Shown: positions 1-6,441, counted from the first letter of the stretch. The stretch is DNA of 10,390 nt from an uncultured Porphyromonadaceae bacterium (GCA_947175715.1 CAMWOD010000018.1:1-10390), one strand, 5' to 3'. The notes: generated by a model from the letters alone, not told the origin. A program made the numbers and translations.

Positions 1-21
1 TTTCACTCCACCCCCAATAAT

Positions 22-41
22 TTTTACCCAATTTTACCCAA
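22..41. repeat. tandem 10-bp direct repeat
   Basis: TTTTACCCAA occurs twice back to back, with no mismatch. The role is unknown. Its one-helical-turn period would place both copies on the same DNA face, which suits a protein-binding site, but this is inference. Confidence 0.6.
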
Positions 42-55
42 TGTAACGTTGTATA

Positions 56-82
56 GGAATAATTGGAATAATTGTAATAATT
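56..82. repeat. 9-bp tandem repeat, left arm (GGAATAATT x3)
   Basis: There are three consecutive 9-bp units, GGAATAATT, GGAATAATT and GTAATAATT, followed by GGG. Read on the other strand they give CCAATTATT-type units, so they are inverted relative to the longer array at 138-191. Confidence 0.75.
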
Positions 83-137
83 GGGACTCATCAGCGAAAC
101 AGATCGACACCACACAGCCACGCCCCGTCCCACTCCT

Positions 138-191
138 CCAATTAATCCAATAACTCCAATTAATCCAATAATTCCAATAGCTCCAATATCC
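138..191. repeat. 9-bp tandem repeat array, right arm (CCAAT-based, 6 units)
   Basis: There are six contiguous 9-bp units, each starting CCAAT: CCAATTAAT, CCAATAACT, CCAATTAAT, CCAATAATT, CCAATAGCT and CCAATATCC. The units decay to the right. The array is the reverse-complement counterpart of the units at 56-82, so the two arms could pair around a loop of about 55 bases. It lies just upstream of the promoter of a DNA-binding protein gene. It could be a slippage-prone spacer, a hairpin or a binding array; the sequence does not decide. Confidence 0.75.
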
Positions 192-256
192 TTCCTGAAT
201 TGCAGCTCCCTTTTATCGCACATTTTTAGGCGGGTTTTATTTTTCGGGTTTGTGGG

Positions 257-287
257 TTGGTGGTTAGGGAGAATTTCATTAAATTTG
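257..287 (+). promoter_or_regulatory. probable Bacteroidetes promoter for the LytTR gene
   Basis: The -7 element TAAATTTG at 280-287 matches TAnnTTTG exactly. TTGG at 257-260, 19 bp upstream, serves as a weaker -33 element. Transcription would begin near 294, giving a leader of roughly 55 bases before the ATG at 351. Confidence 0.55.
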
Positions 288-302
288 CGGAGATAAAGAC
301 CT

Positions 303-319
303 GCGGTCCACATGGCCGC
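303..319 (+). promoter_or_regulatory. small leader hairpin
   Basis: GCGG at 303-306 can pair with CCGC at 316-319 across a nine-base loop. It would lie near the 5' end of the LytTR transcript. It has no U-tract, so it is not a terminator. It may be chance. Confidence 0.3.
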
Positions 320-350
320 TGCAAGTATTACAGTCACACAACTTTAAGCC

Positions 351-737
351 ATGAATCAGCCAAGCAAATACCTATACCTCAACTTCCGCGACGAGTTCTA
401 CCGCATCAACATCGACCGTATCGCTTACTTTGAAGCCGATGGCAACTACACCAACATAGTGCTCACCAACAAGCAGAAAGGCGTGGTGGGTATGAACTTA
501 GCACAAATGCAGAAGCTACTGAGCGAAAGCCTTAAGGCCGATGCCAACCGATTCGCCCGCGTGGGAAAGCGCTTTATCGTCAACCTCAACTACGTATACC
601 ACATCGAGGTGCTGAAACAACGTCTCACCATCACCGACGGTGGCGCTGCGGCATTCTCCCTCCCAGTATCGAAGGACGCTCTGAAGAAACTCAAAGAAAT
701 GTACATATCACCGCTCGCTGCCAAATCGGCCGAGTAG
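351..737 (+). CDS. stand-alone LytTR-family DNA-binding protein
   Basis: This is a 128-residue protein that is almost entirely a LytTR DNA-binding domain (about residues 8-117). The family hallmarks are visible: IDRIAYFEADGNYT near residues 21-34, the FARVGKRFIVNLNYV segment at 68-82, and the closing LPVSKDALKKLK at 104-115. LytTR proteins are transcription factors that usually bind pairs of short direct repeats. Most are fused to a receiver or membrane domain, but this one has neither, so its input signal is not visible. It is the first gene of the cluster and ends 25 bases before the FHA gene, so it is likely co-transcribed and a candidate regulator of the cluster. The ATG at 351 is the natural start, since the domain begins a few residues later. 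The class is secure; the target genes are inference. Confidence 0.88.
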   Translation: MNQPSKYLYLNFRDEFYRINIDRIAYFEADGNYTNIVLTNKQKGVVGMNLAQMQKLLSESLKADANRFARVGKRFIVNLNYVYHIEVLKQRLTITDGGAAAFSLPVSKDALKKLKEMYISPLAAKSAE

Positions 738-762
738 TAAAACCGCATAAGCACACATCAGC

Positions 763-1530
763 ATGTCAGCACACGACAATCTCAAGGGAATAACACTCAT
801 AATAGGACGTGACCCCGACAAGGGAAAGCTAAAGGTTTATGCCGACCTCACGGCCGCAGGTATTGACAAAAAAGGACCACTATTTTTCGGCACCGATGGC
901 TCGGTACCCCCCACGGTGAGCCGATGCTTAGCACCCCAGGGCTCAGGACATTGCAGCATCGAGTACCTTGGCGACAATAAGATAAAGGTAACCAACCTCA
1001 AAGACGCCAACGCCACTTACGTCAATGGCACACCCACAATAACCCGCGTCGCCGACCTTAATGCCCGCATCGACTTAGGAGCCGACCGATACCCGGCCAA
1101 CCTGCAAAGCATCACCGAGAAGCTGTCGACATTCTTCCCCAAAGTAATCAACATCGATCACCTAAAAGATGTGTGGGATGAATATAATGAGCAACGCGAC
1201 AGCATAGCCAAGCGCCAACGCACGCTCAACATATTGGTAAGTTCAATCGGTATTTTCTCACTCGGAGCCGGATTCTTGAGCCGCATCTGGGAGCCTGCCA
1301 TATGGCTGATGGTGGTTGGCCTTGCCATAGGTATCGCCGGCGTGATAATGCGCGTGACTGACAAATCCAATCAGCAGACCAAAGAGTTGCAACAATATAT
1401 GGAGGACAACTATGTGTGTCCACAATGCGGCCAATACTTTCAGGGCTGGAGCTTCAACGTGCTGAGCAAAAAACCCAAATGCCCCTACTGCGGCGCTACT
1501 TTCGAAAGCAAACACCACCCCCGGCACTAA
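763..1530 (+). CDS. FHA-domain membrane protein with C-terminal zinc ribbon
   Basis: This is a 255-residue protein with three parts. Residues 9-115 form a divergent FHA domain: IIGRD at 13-17, SR at 53-54, GHCSI at 62-66 and TYVNGT at 85-90 fit the phosphopeptide-binding fold, but the usual compact SRxH is spread out, with eight residues between SR and His63. Two hydrophobic helices follow at about 156-173 and 178-197, so the protein sits in the inner membrane with both ends on the same side, presumably the cytoplasm. The C-terminus is a zinc ribbon with Cys219/Cys222 and Cys240/Cys243 (CPQCG and CPYCG). FHA domains bind phosphothreonine peptides, which suggests it reads out a Ser/Thr kinase. 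It follows the LytTR gene by 25 bases. A second FHA protein in the cluster carries its zinc ribbon at the other end. The precise partner is unknown. Confidence 0.78.
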   Translation: MSAHDNLKGITLIIGRDPDKGKLKVYADLTAAGIDKKGPLFFGTDGSVPPTVSRCLAPQGSGHCSIEYLGDNKIKVTNLKDANATYVNGTPTITRVADLNARIDLGADRYPANLQSITEKLSTFFPKVINIDHLKDVWDEYNEQRDSIAKRQRTLNILVSSIGIFSLGAGFLSRIWEPAIWLMVVGLAIGIAGVIMRVTDKSNQQTKELQQYMEDNYVCPQCGQYFQGWSFNVLSKKPKCPYCGATFESKHHPRH

Positions 1531-1598
1531 CATCGTCTACTGTTTTCATACATTTGGTGGACTAAACCCCACACTTCATACAGTAACATCCAAAACAT

Positions 1599-1629
1599 TT
1601 TGAGGCTCCAACGGGGCGCCTTACCTTTG
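1599..1629 (+). promoter_or_regulatory. strong Bacteroidetes promoter for the membrane-protein genes
   Basis: TTTG at 1599-1602, a spacer of exactly 19 bp, and TACCTTTG at 1622-1629 match the Bacteroidetes consensus fully. Transcription should start near 1636, leaving a leader of about 46 bases that ends in an A-rich stretch just before the ATG at 1682, typical of well-translated genes in this phylum. It implies that the downstream genes can be expressed apart from the LytTR and first FHA genes. Confidence 0.78.
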
Positions 1630-1681
1630 CAGCGTAATCATTAATCAACCGACAATCATTAACAAATAAAAATAAAACGTC

Positions 1682-2425
1682 ATGGAAGAAAAGATCAAAG
1701 AGAACGCTACTATCGCAGGTGCAGCCGCAGCAGGCGCAGCAGTTGGAGCAGGTGCAGTATTAGGTGTAAACGCAGCAATGGCAACACCCCGCCCCACATC
1801 GCAGGCCGATGACAAGAAAGCCGAGCTCAAAGCCGAAGAGAAAGCCGACGACGACGAGAAAACCACCGACAACCCCTCAGCCGAGAACACCCCTGACGAG
1901 GAAAACCTCACCAAAGACTATAGCATTGAGGCCAACCTGACCGACAATGACAAAGCTGAAGGTGGCATCCACACCAGCCAGAACGTGAATGTACACGTCA
2001 ACCACCGTGAAATCATCACACCTACCGAGGCCGAAGTTACTCCCGAGGTGAAAGTACTCGAATATCAAATGCAAATCAACGCCGACGGCACAACCACTGA
2101 TGTAGCAGTTCTCCAGGTCGATGGACACAACGCTATGGCAATCGACGCTACCGGCGACCACGTAGCCGATGTGGTAGCTCTCGACCTCAACAACGATGGC
2201 ATCTACCAGGAGAATGAAGTTTTCGACGTGACAGGTGAAAACATGGATATGGAAATGCTCGCCCAGGAACACCTGCTCAACGGAGGCAAAATCGAGATAA
2301 GCCTCGACTCCGAGCTGGTAGCCCAAAACCAGATGCCCAATGAGCCAGCCGCAATGGACGACGCTACCGCCAACATCAACCCCGACTACAATAACGACGC
2401 TAACGTAGACGACTTCTTAGCTTAA
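1682..2425 (+). CDS. membrane-anchored acidic protein with calcium-loop-like C-terminal domain
   Basis: I do not recognise a named family for this 247-residue protein. Residues 9-34 are Ala/Gly-rich and hydrophobic with GxxxG spacing (Gly18/22 and Gly24/28), a likely membrane helix of glycine-zipper type. Residues 42-92 are a highly charged, mostly acidic linker. A domain at about 122-200 contains two Asp-rich loops 13 residues apart: DATGDHVAD starting at Asp155, and DLNNDGIYQENE at 168-179, which fits the 12-residue EF-hand loop pattern (Asp1, Asn3, Asp5, Gly6, Glu12). The tail is acidic (DYNNDANVDDF). The next gene encodes a longer relative with the same order of parts and the same loop spacing. 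The gene follows a strong promoter. Calcium binding and periplasmic placement of the C-terminal domain are inferences; the Ala/Gly helix is only moderately hydrophobic, so the membrane call is not certain. Confidence 0.75.
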   Translation: MEEKIKENATIAGAAAAGAAVGAGAVLGVNAAMATPRPTSQADDKKAELKAEEKADDDEKTTDNPSAENTPDEENLTKDYSIEANLTDNDKAEGGIHTSQNVNVHVNHREIITPTEAEVTPEVKVLEYQMQINADGTTTDVAVLQVDGHNAMAIDATGDHVADVVALDLNNDGIYQENEVFDVTGENMDMEMLAQEHLLNGGKIEISLDSELVAQNQMPNEPAAMDDATANINPDYNNDANVDDFLA

Positions 2426-2488
2426 AATCACTCATCACTCCCCTCTCCATCAAAATTCATCACATCACCCCCAAAAACATAAATAGTC

Positions 2489-3634
2489 ATGTCAAACGAA
2501 AACACCATATTCGACAACAATCAGTCAACTCAATACAACGACAACGAAAACACAGTATTCGACACCGTCAACAACTCCACAGCCCCGGTCGATGAGACAA
2601 ATACACCCGCCAAAGGCAAAGGAAGCATGTGGAAGAAAGTAGTAATCGGCGGAGCAGCCGGCCTCGTATTCGGCGGCGGAGCCACAGCGGCAGTGGCAAT
2701 GACATCATCCAAGCCTGCCGACACCGACACTAAAGCCAAAAGCTCAAACACCGACGACACCAAGTCAACTGATGATAAAGCTGACGAAACCAAGACCGAT
2801 GACACAAAGGACAATGAGGTAAAGACCGACGACACAAAAAATAATGAGTTAAACGCCGACGGCAAAGATGGCGAACTCGACGTAACACCTATTCAGAGTG
2901 AAAACGTTGATCCCCAGGCTCCCGCTCAGCCCAACGATGTAAACATCACCATCAACCACACCGCCGGAACCGCAAGCAGCGCAGCATCAGGTAGCGCACC
3001 CGCCGAAGTGCCCGCAGCACCGGCTGTACAGAATATCAATATCACAGTGATTGATCACGGCGACCTCACAATGGCCACTAACGTCACCGACGATATGTCG
3101 TTCGCTCAGGCATTTGCCGCAGCCCGCGCTGAGCTTGGCACAGGTGGTGTATTCGAATGGCACGGCAATCTCTACAACACCTACACCGTAGAGGAGTGGA
3201 ACGCCATGGGTGAGGCACAGCAAAACCAGTTTGCCAACAACATATCTTACGGCGGTGGCGAACAGCCTGTTGATCCGATACCCGCCGAGTCACATATCGC
3301 ACAAGAACCCAGCGTAACCATAGTCGAGCCCGCCGAACCCCAGGTACAAGTACTCGGTGTGGAATACAACCCCGACCTTGAAGCCAACATAGCCGAAGTG
3401 ATGATCGACGATCAGCAGGTATACCTTATCGACGTTAACGACGATGACTTATTCGATGTAGCCGTAGCCGACCTCAACAATGACGGCGAGTTACAAGCCG
3501 ACGAGATATCCGATGTAAGCGAGCTCAACATCACCGTTGACGACCTCGGAGGGTACACCGGCTTTTCTTCAGCCGACTACAATATAGACAATGACCTTGC
3601 ACTCGACGATAGCGCAACCCCATATGAAATCTAA
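2489..3634 (+). CDS. membrane protein with N-terminal FHA-ligand-like motifs and calcium-loop-like domain
   Basis: This is a 381-residue protein of no family I can name. The N-terminus repeats ENTIFD (Thr6) and ENTVFD (Thr22), both fitting the pT-x-x-D motif bound by FHA domains. Lysines at 42-50 precede one membrane helix at about 51-71 with Gly54/58/62 zipper spacing, so the N-terminus should be cytoplasmic. An acidic linker follows, including a duplicated 10-residue unit at 102-121. Residues 203-250 form a compact aromatic module (FEWHGNLYNTYTVEEW at 222-237). The C-terminal domain at about 285-352 has two Asp-rich loops at 315 and 328, the second (DLNNDGELQADE) a good EF-hand-type loop. 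It is a longer relative of the preceding protein, 63 bases upstream. Its last 11 bases overlap the caspase gene start, suggesting coupled translation. Phosphorylation and calcium binding are inferred. Confidence 0.78.
   Translation: MSNENTIFDNNQSTQYNDNENTVFDTVNNSTAPVDETNTPAKGKGSMWKKVVIGGAAGLVFGGGATAAVAMTSSKPADTDTKAKSSNTDDTKSTDDKADETKTDDTKDNEVKTDDTKNNELNADGKDGELDVTPIQSENVDPQAPAQPNDVNITINHTAGTASSAASGSAPAEVPAAPAVQNINITVIDHGDLTMATNVTDDMSFAQAFAAARAELGTGGVFEWHGNLYNTYTVEEWNAMGEAQQNQFANNISYGGGEQPVDPIPAESHIAQEPSVTIVEPAEPQVQVLGVEYNPDLEANIAEVMIDDQQVYLIDVNDDDLFDVAVADLNNDGELQADEISDVSELNITVDDLGGYTGFSSADYNIDNDLALDDSATPYEI
2792..2851 (+). repeat. in-frame 30-bp duplication in the acidic linker
   Basis: Two consecutive 30-bp units encode KTDDTKDNEV and KTDDTKNNEL. 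They differ at two residues and at several bases, so the duplication is not very recent. It lies in the linker after the membrane helix, where length change is likely tolerated. Confidence 0.7.
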
Positions 3635-4367
3635 GTTTATATTATTTGTGCTTCTGATGCTGACCGGGATATTCTCCCAGTCAGCATCAGCCAAAGTATA
3701 CCTTGTGTCGGTCGGCATCAGCGACTACCCGGGCAAAGCCAATGACCTAACTCTGGCCAAGGCCGATGCCGACACCATCGACTGGCTATACCGTCGCAAC
3801 GCCAACGCTGTAAGCGCCAAACTCGTAAACTCAAATGCCACCCGAGCCAATATCATCAGTACTATGGAGCGTGTATACTCACAAGCTCGACCCGACGACA
3901 TGGTGATACTCTTTTTCAGCGGACATGGATACAAAGGTGGATTTGTAGCCCACGATGGCGCATTATCTTACAAGCAGATACGCAAGGCCATGAGCAAAAG
4001 CCGCTCAAAGCACAAAATGATATTTGCCGACGCTTGTTTTTCAGGCAACCTACGATCCAACAACAAGCCCGGCAACCGCAACAACAACTCAGAACTTGAC
4101 GCAGCTAAAAAATCGAATGTATTGCTCTTTCTCTCCTCGCGCGACAACGAAATATCCTTTGAGCGCATAGGAATGCGCAACGGCATTTTCACCCAATACC
4201 TCCAGCGAGGGCTACGCGGGCATGCCGACACCAACGCCGACCGTATCATCACCGCCAAGGAGTTATTCAACTACGTATCAAAGGGGGTGAAGCAAGCCAG
4301 CGGCAACGATCAGCACCCGGTGATGTGGGGTAAATTTTCCGACGACATGCCACTTATGCGGTGGTGA
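3624..4367 (+). CDS. secreted caspase-fold peptidase (family C14, metacaspase-like)
   Basis: This is a 247-residue protein from the ATG at 3624. An upstream in-frame ATG at 3591 would add 11 residues in front of an evident signal peptide (MKSKFILFVLLMLTGIFSQ, Ala-rich cleavage site near residue 23), so 3624 is preferred. The mature part is a caspase-like domain: VYLVSVGISDY at 25-35, ILFFSGHG at 95-102 with catalytic His101, and FADACFSG at 134-141 with catalytic Cys138. SSRDNEISFE at 171-180 and NGIFTQYL at 186-193 are also typical of bacterial C14 proteins. An EF-hand-like loop, DTNADRIITAKE, lies at 202-213; a D-x-N-x-D stretch here is a feature I associate with bacterial relatives. It would act in the periplasm or be secreted. 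The gene overlaps the end of the previous one by 11 bases, so the two are probably translated together. Substrate and activation are unknown. Confidence 0.88.
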   Translation: MKSKFILFVLLMLTGIFSQSASAKVYLVSVGISDYPGKANDLTLAKADADTIDWLYRRNANAVSAKLVNSNATRANIISTMERVYSQARPDDMVILFFSGHGYKGGFVAHDGALSYKQIRKAMSKSRSKHKMIFADACFSGNLRSNNKPGNRNNNSELDAAKKSNVLLFLSSRDNEISFERIGMRNGIFTQYLQRGLRGHADTNADRIITAKELFNYVSKGVKQASGNDQHPVMWGKFSDDMPLMRW

Positions 4368-4408
4368 TATATACTAATTTTCAAAATGACTGATAAAAAT
4401 CAATACTT

Positions 4409-4978
4409 ATGGCAGAAGTAGTAAAAATAGGATGTACCAAGTGTGGAGCAGTGCTCTCAGTACAATATGCACCCGGCATAGAATCGAAAAATGTGACATG
4501 CCCGATTTGCAAAAACAAGGGGCCATTCAGCTCATTCCGCCGCATCGAGGATAAGCCCGATGACTCCAACACCCAGATTCCCGATACATTGACGAAGAAG
4601 ATGAACGCAGGTGCAGCGATTGGCACACTCATCATCAACGGGCAGAGATACCCACTCCACGCAGGACGCAATGTCATAGGTCGTCAAGCCTCGGGCAACA
4701 CCGCCGACATCCAGATACCTGCCAATATTGCCACAAAACGCATGAGTCGACAGCACGTGGTGATTGACGTGAAGCAGCTCGACCCATCAAGCTACCAACA
4801 CCAGATTTCACTTTACAAGCCCGAGGTGAATACTACATACCTCAACAACGATAAAATCAACTACGGCGACACACTGCTGCTTCTCAACAATTTCACAATC
4901 AAATTGCCCGACTGCGACGTGAAATTCGTAATTGAATCAACAGATCAGACATGCTACGATGGTGGCACCCAATACTGA
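4409..4978 (+). CDS. zinc ribbon-FHA domain protein
   Basis: This is a 189-residue soluble protein with no signal peptide or membrane helix. Residues 5-36 form a zinc ribbon with Cys9/Cys12 and Cys31/Cys34. After a linker comes a canonical FHA domain at about 71-176: GRNVIGR at 86-92, SRQHVVI at 113-119 (the phosphothreonine-binding signature), and NTTYLNNDKINYGD at 141-154, where the loop before the last strands carries the conserved Asn-Thr. It should bind a phosphothreonine peptide in the cytoplasm. Its fold order is the reverse of the first FHA protein in the cluster, which has its zinc ribbon at the C-terminus, and its FHA core is much closer to the consensus. It lies 41 bases after the caspase gene and 55 before the PP2C gene, likely in one transcript. 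Its ligand is unknown; the ENT[I/V]FD repeats of the protein encoded at 2489-3634 are a candidate. Confidence 0.87.
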   Translation: MAEVVKIGCTKCGAVLSVQYAPGIESKNVTCPICKNKGPFSSFRRIEDKPDDSNTQIPDTLTKKMNAGAAIGTLIINGQRYPLHAGRNVIGRQASGNTADIQIPANIATKRMSRQHVVIDVKQLDPSSYQHQISLYKPEVNTTYLNNDKINYGDTLLLLNNFTIKLPDCDVKFVIESTDQTCYDGGTQY

Positions 4979-5033
4979 CACTCGCCATCACAACATTATC
5001 ACCCATCACCTTCACCTCTAACAAACACCAAAT

Positions 5034-6356
5034 ATGAAATATATACTTAGCGTCTATCAGATACAGGAATACGGTCAACGAAAAGATGCCCAGGGCAATC
5101 CTCATCAGGAGGACAGCATGTACCCCCTCATGGGAGAGGCCAATCCTTCCGATCGCCTTTTCATAGTATGCGACGGTATGGGCGGACATGACGCAGGTGA
5201 AGTGGCAAGCGCCACAGTGTGCGAGGCCATGAGCCAATCTATACTCGCGCAGCAACCCGACCCCGAAGGCAATTTCACAATCGATATGCTCAATAAAGCA
5301 TTGGATGCCGCTTTCAACGCCCTCGATGCCCGCGACACTGGAGCCGAGAAGAAAATGGGCACCACAATGACGCTGCTAAAACTCTACGACCATGGCGCAA
5401 TGATAGCGCACATGGGTGACAGCCGCATATATCACATTCGCCCAGGCAAAGACGCCAGCTCAACCAAGATACTTCACCAGACATGGGATCATTCACTTGT
5501 CAACGACCTGGTGAAAATAGGCGAACTCACTCCCGAGGAGGCTCGTACATCGCGACAGCGCAACGTCATAACCCGCGCCATGCAGCCACACTACAATCCT
5601 CGTCCAAAAGCCGATGTATATCATACTGTCGATATCAAGCCGGGCGACATCTTCTACTTATGTACCGACGGCATGCTCGAAAATATGGAAGATGAGCAGA
5701 TTAAATTCAATTTCTCGCACGAAGCCGGCAACACTGAGCGCAAACGCTCAAGCCTCATCAGCGCCACCGAGCTCAACCGCGACAATCACACCGCTATCAT
5801 CGTAGAAATTCTCGATGTGATTGATCCACTGCCCGTGCCCGAAGTTACAAAACCCATAGCGCCAGTAGCCACCATCAGCGACCCTGATGACAGCACAACC
5901 ACAACGCCTCGTAAAGTTGAAGCTACCAAGCAGTCGGCCCAATCCAAGCCAAGCAACACAAGCAATAAGTCAAATTCATCTCACGCAATGGTTGCGGTCA
6001 TTGTAGCCTTGACGGTAGCCCTGATTATCGTGCTGGTATTATTAATACGCTCATACTCATCCGATAAAGCTGAGAAAGAGGACAACAACGCATCCAAACC
6101 CGCCCAAACTGAGATACAGAAGCCGGATAAGTCCGCATCTGATATTTCCGTTACACAAGAGTCAAGCGATGATTCTGATTCTGATGCATCAATCAGTGCA
6201 TCTCAACTCTCAGAAGAGTTAAAGGACGCCTTCGACTCGTCAGATAGCGAAAACGTTGACAATCCAGTTCAAACAGTTGCCTCTACCGTTCAAACCGTGG
6301 CTGATGGGATAGTCGTCACGGCAGGAAACCCTGCTGGAAGCTCCGCAAGCAAGTAA
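5034..6356 (+). CDS. membrane-anchored PP2C-family Ser/Thr phosphatase
   Basis: This is a 440-residue protein. Residues 1-262 are a PP2C (PPM) metal-dependent phosphatase domain that removes phosphate from Ser/Thr. Visible motifs are QED at 25-27, CDGMGGHDAGE at 46-56 (metal ligand Asp47), GTTMTLL at 109-115, HMGDSRIY at 126-133 (Asp128), QTWDHSLVNDL at 149-159, RNVITRAM at 176-183, CTDGM at 210-214 (Asp211) and RDNHT at 249-253 (Asp250). All main metal-binding residues are present, so it should be active. A Thr/Ser/Pro-rich linker leads to one strongly hydrophobic helix at 319-338, placing the catalytic domain in the cytoplasm and a Ser/Asp-rich tail of about 100 residues in the periplasm. 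The tail includes a short repeat (VQTVAS, VQTVAD). Bacterial PP2C enzymes usually pair with a Hanks-type kinase, but none is encoded here. It is the last gene of the cluster. Confidence 0.92.
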   Translation: MKYILSVYQIQEYGQRKDAQGNPHQEDSMYPLMGEANPSDRLFIVCDGMGGHDAGEVASATVCEAMSQSILAQQPDPEGNFTIDMLNKALDAAFNALDARDTGAEKKMGTTMTLLKLYDHGAMIAHMGDSRIYHIRPGKDASSTKILHQTWDHSLVNDLVKIGELTPEEARTSRQRNVITRAMQPHYNPRPKADVYHTVDIKPGDIFYLCTDGMLENMEDEQIKFNFSHEAGNTERKRSSLISATELNRDNHTAIIVEILDVIDPLPVPEVTKPIAPVATISDPDDSTTTTPRKVEATKQSAQSKPSNTSNKSNSSHAMVAVIVALTVALIIVLVLLIRSYSSDKAEKEDNNASKPAQTEIQKPDKSASDISVTQESSDDSDSDASISASQLSEELKDAFDSSDSENVDNPVQTVASTVQTVADGIVVTAGNPAGSSASK

Positions 6357-6441
6357 CAATCACCGGCGCATCGCCACCAGCACAACATTGCCACATGTGT
6401 TAATTAATGTGCATTATCCCCACCATTAATAAATATTGGTG

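Larger units (their letters stand above)
1..350. other. non-coding region upstream of the LytTR gene
   Basis: I see no credible gene here. The first 190 bases are AT-rich and made largely of short tandem units: a 10-bp pair at 22-41, three 9-bp units at 56-82, and six 9-bp units in the opposite orientation at 138-191. Bases 192-256 show nothing I can name. A probable promoter lies at 257-287 and a small hairpin at 303-319, so the last 60 bases are probably the leader of the LytTR gene. The only open frame (81-296) translates the repeats into a Pro-Ile-Asn pattern and is not a believable protein. Confidence 0.7.

Noticed and set aside
45..53. Possible LytTR binding site AACGTTGTA
   Set aside because: It is one mismatch from the known half-site pattern, but I found no second copy at the usual spacing.
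138..191. CRISPR-like array
   Set aside because: The units are 9 bp and contiguous with no unique spacers, so this is a simple tandem repeat.
81..296. 71-residue plus-strand open frame
   Set aside because: It translates the 9-bp repeats into a Pro-Ile-Asn pattern followed by unrelated residues; no domain and no homologue-like features.
1539..1584. ACTGT/ACAGT inverted repeat after the first FHA gene, as a terminator
   Set aside because: The five-base arms are about 36 bases apart, with no U-tract.
1877..2326. 149-residue minus-strand open frame
   Set aside because: It is antisense to the coding frame of the 247-residue membrane protein, a by-product of its Asp/Glu/Val-rich codons; no recognisable domain.
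3591..3623. Earlier ATG for the caspase gene
   Set aside because: It would put 11 residues before a clean signal peptide and increase the overlap with the upstream gene to 44 bases.
6365..6375. GGCG-CAT-CGCC hairpin after the PP2C gene as a terminator
   Set aside because: The stem is only four bases, the loop is three bases, and no U-tract follows.
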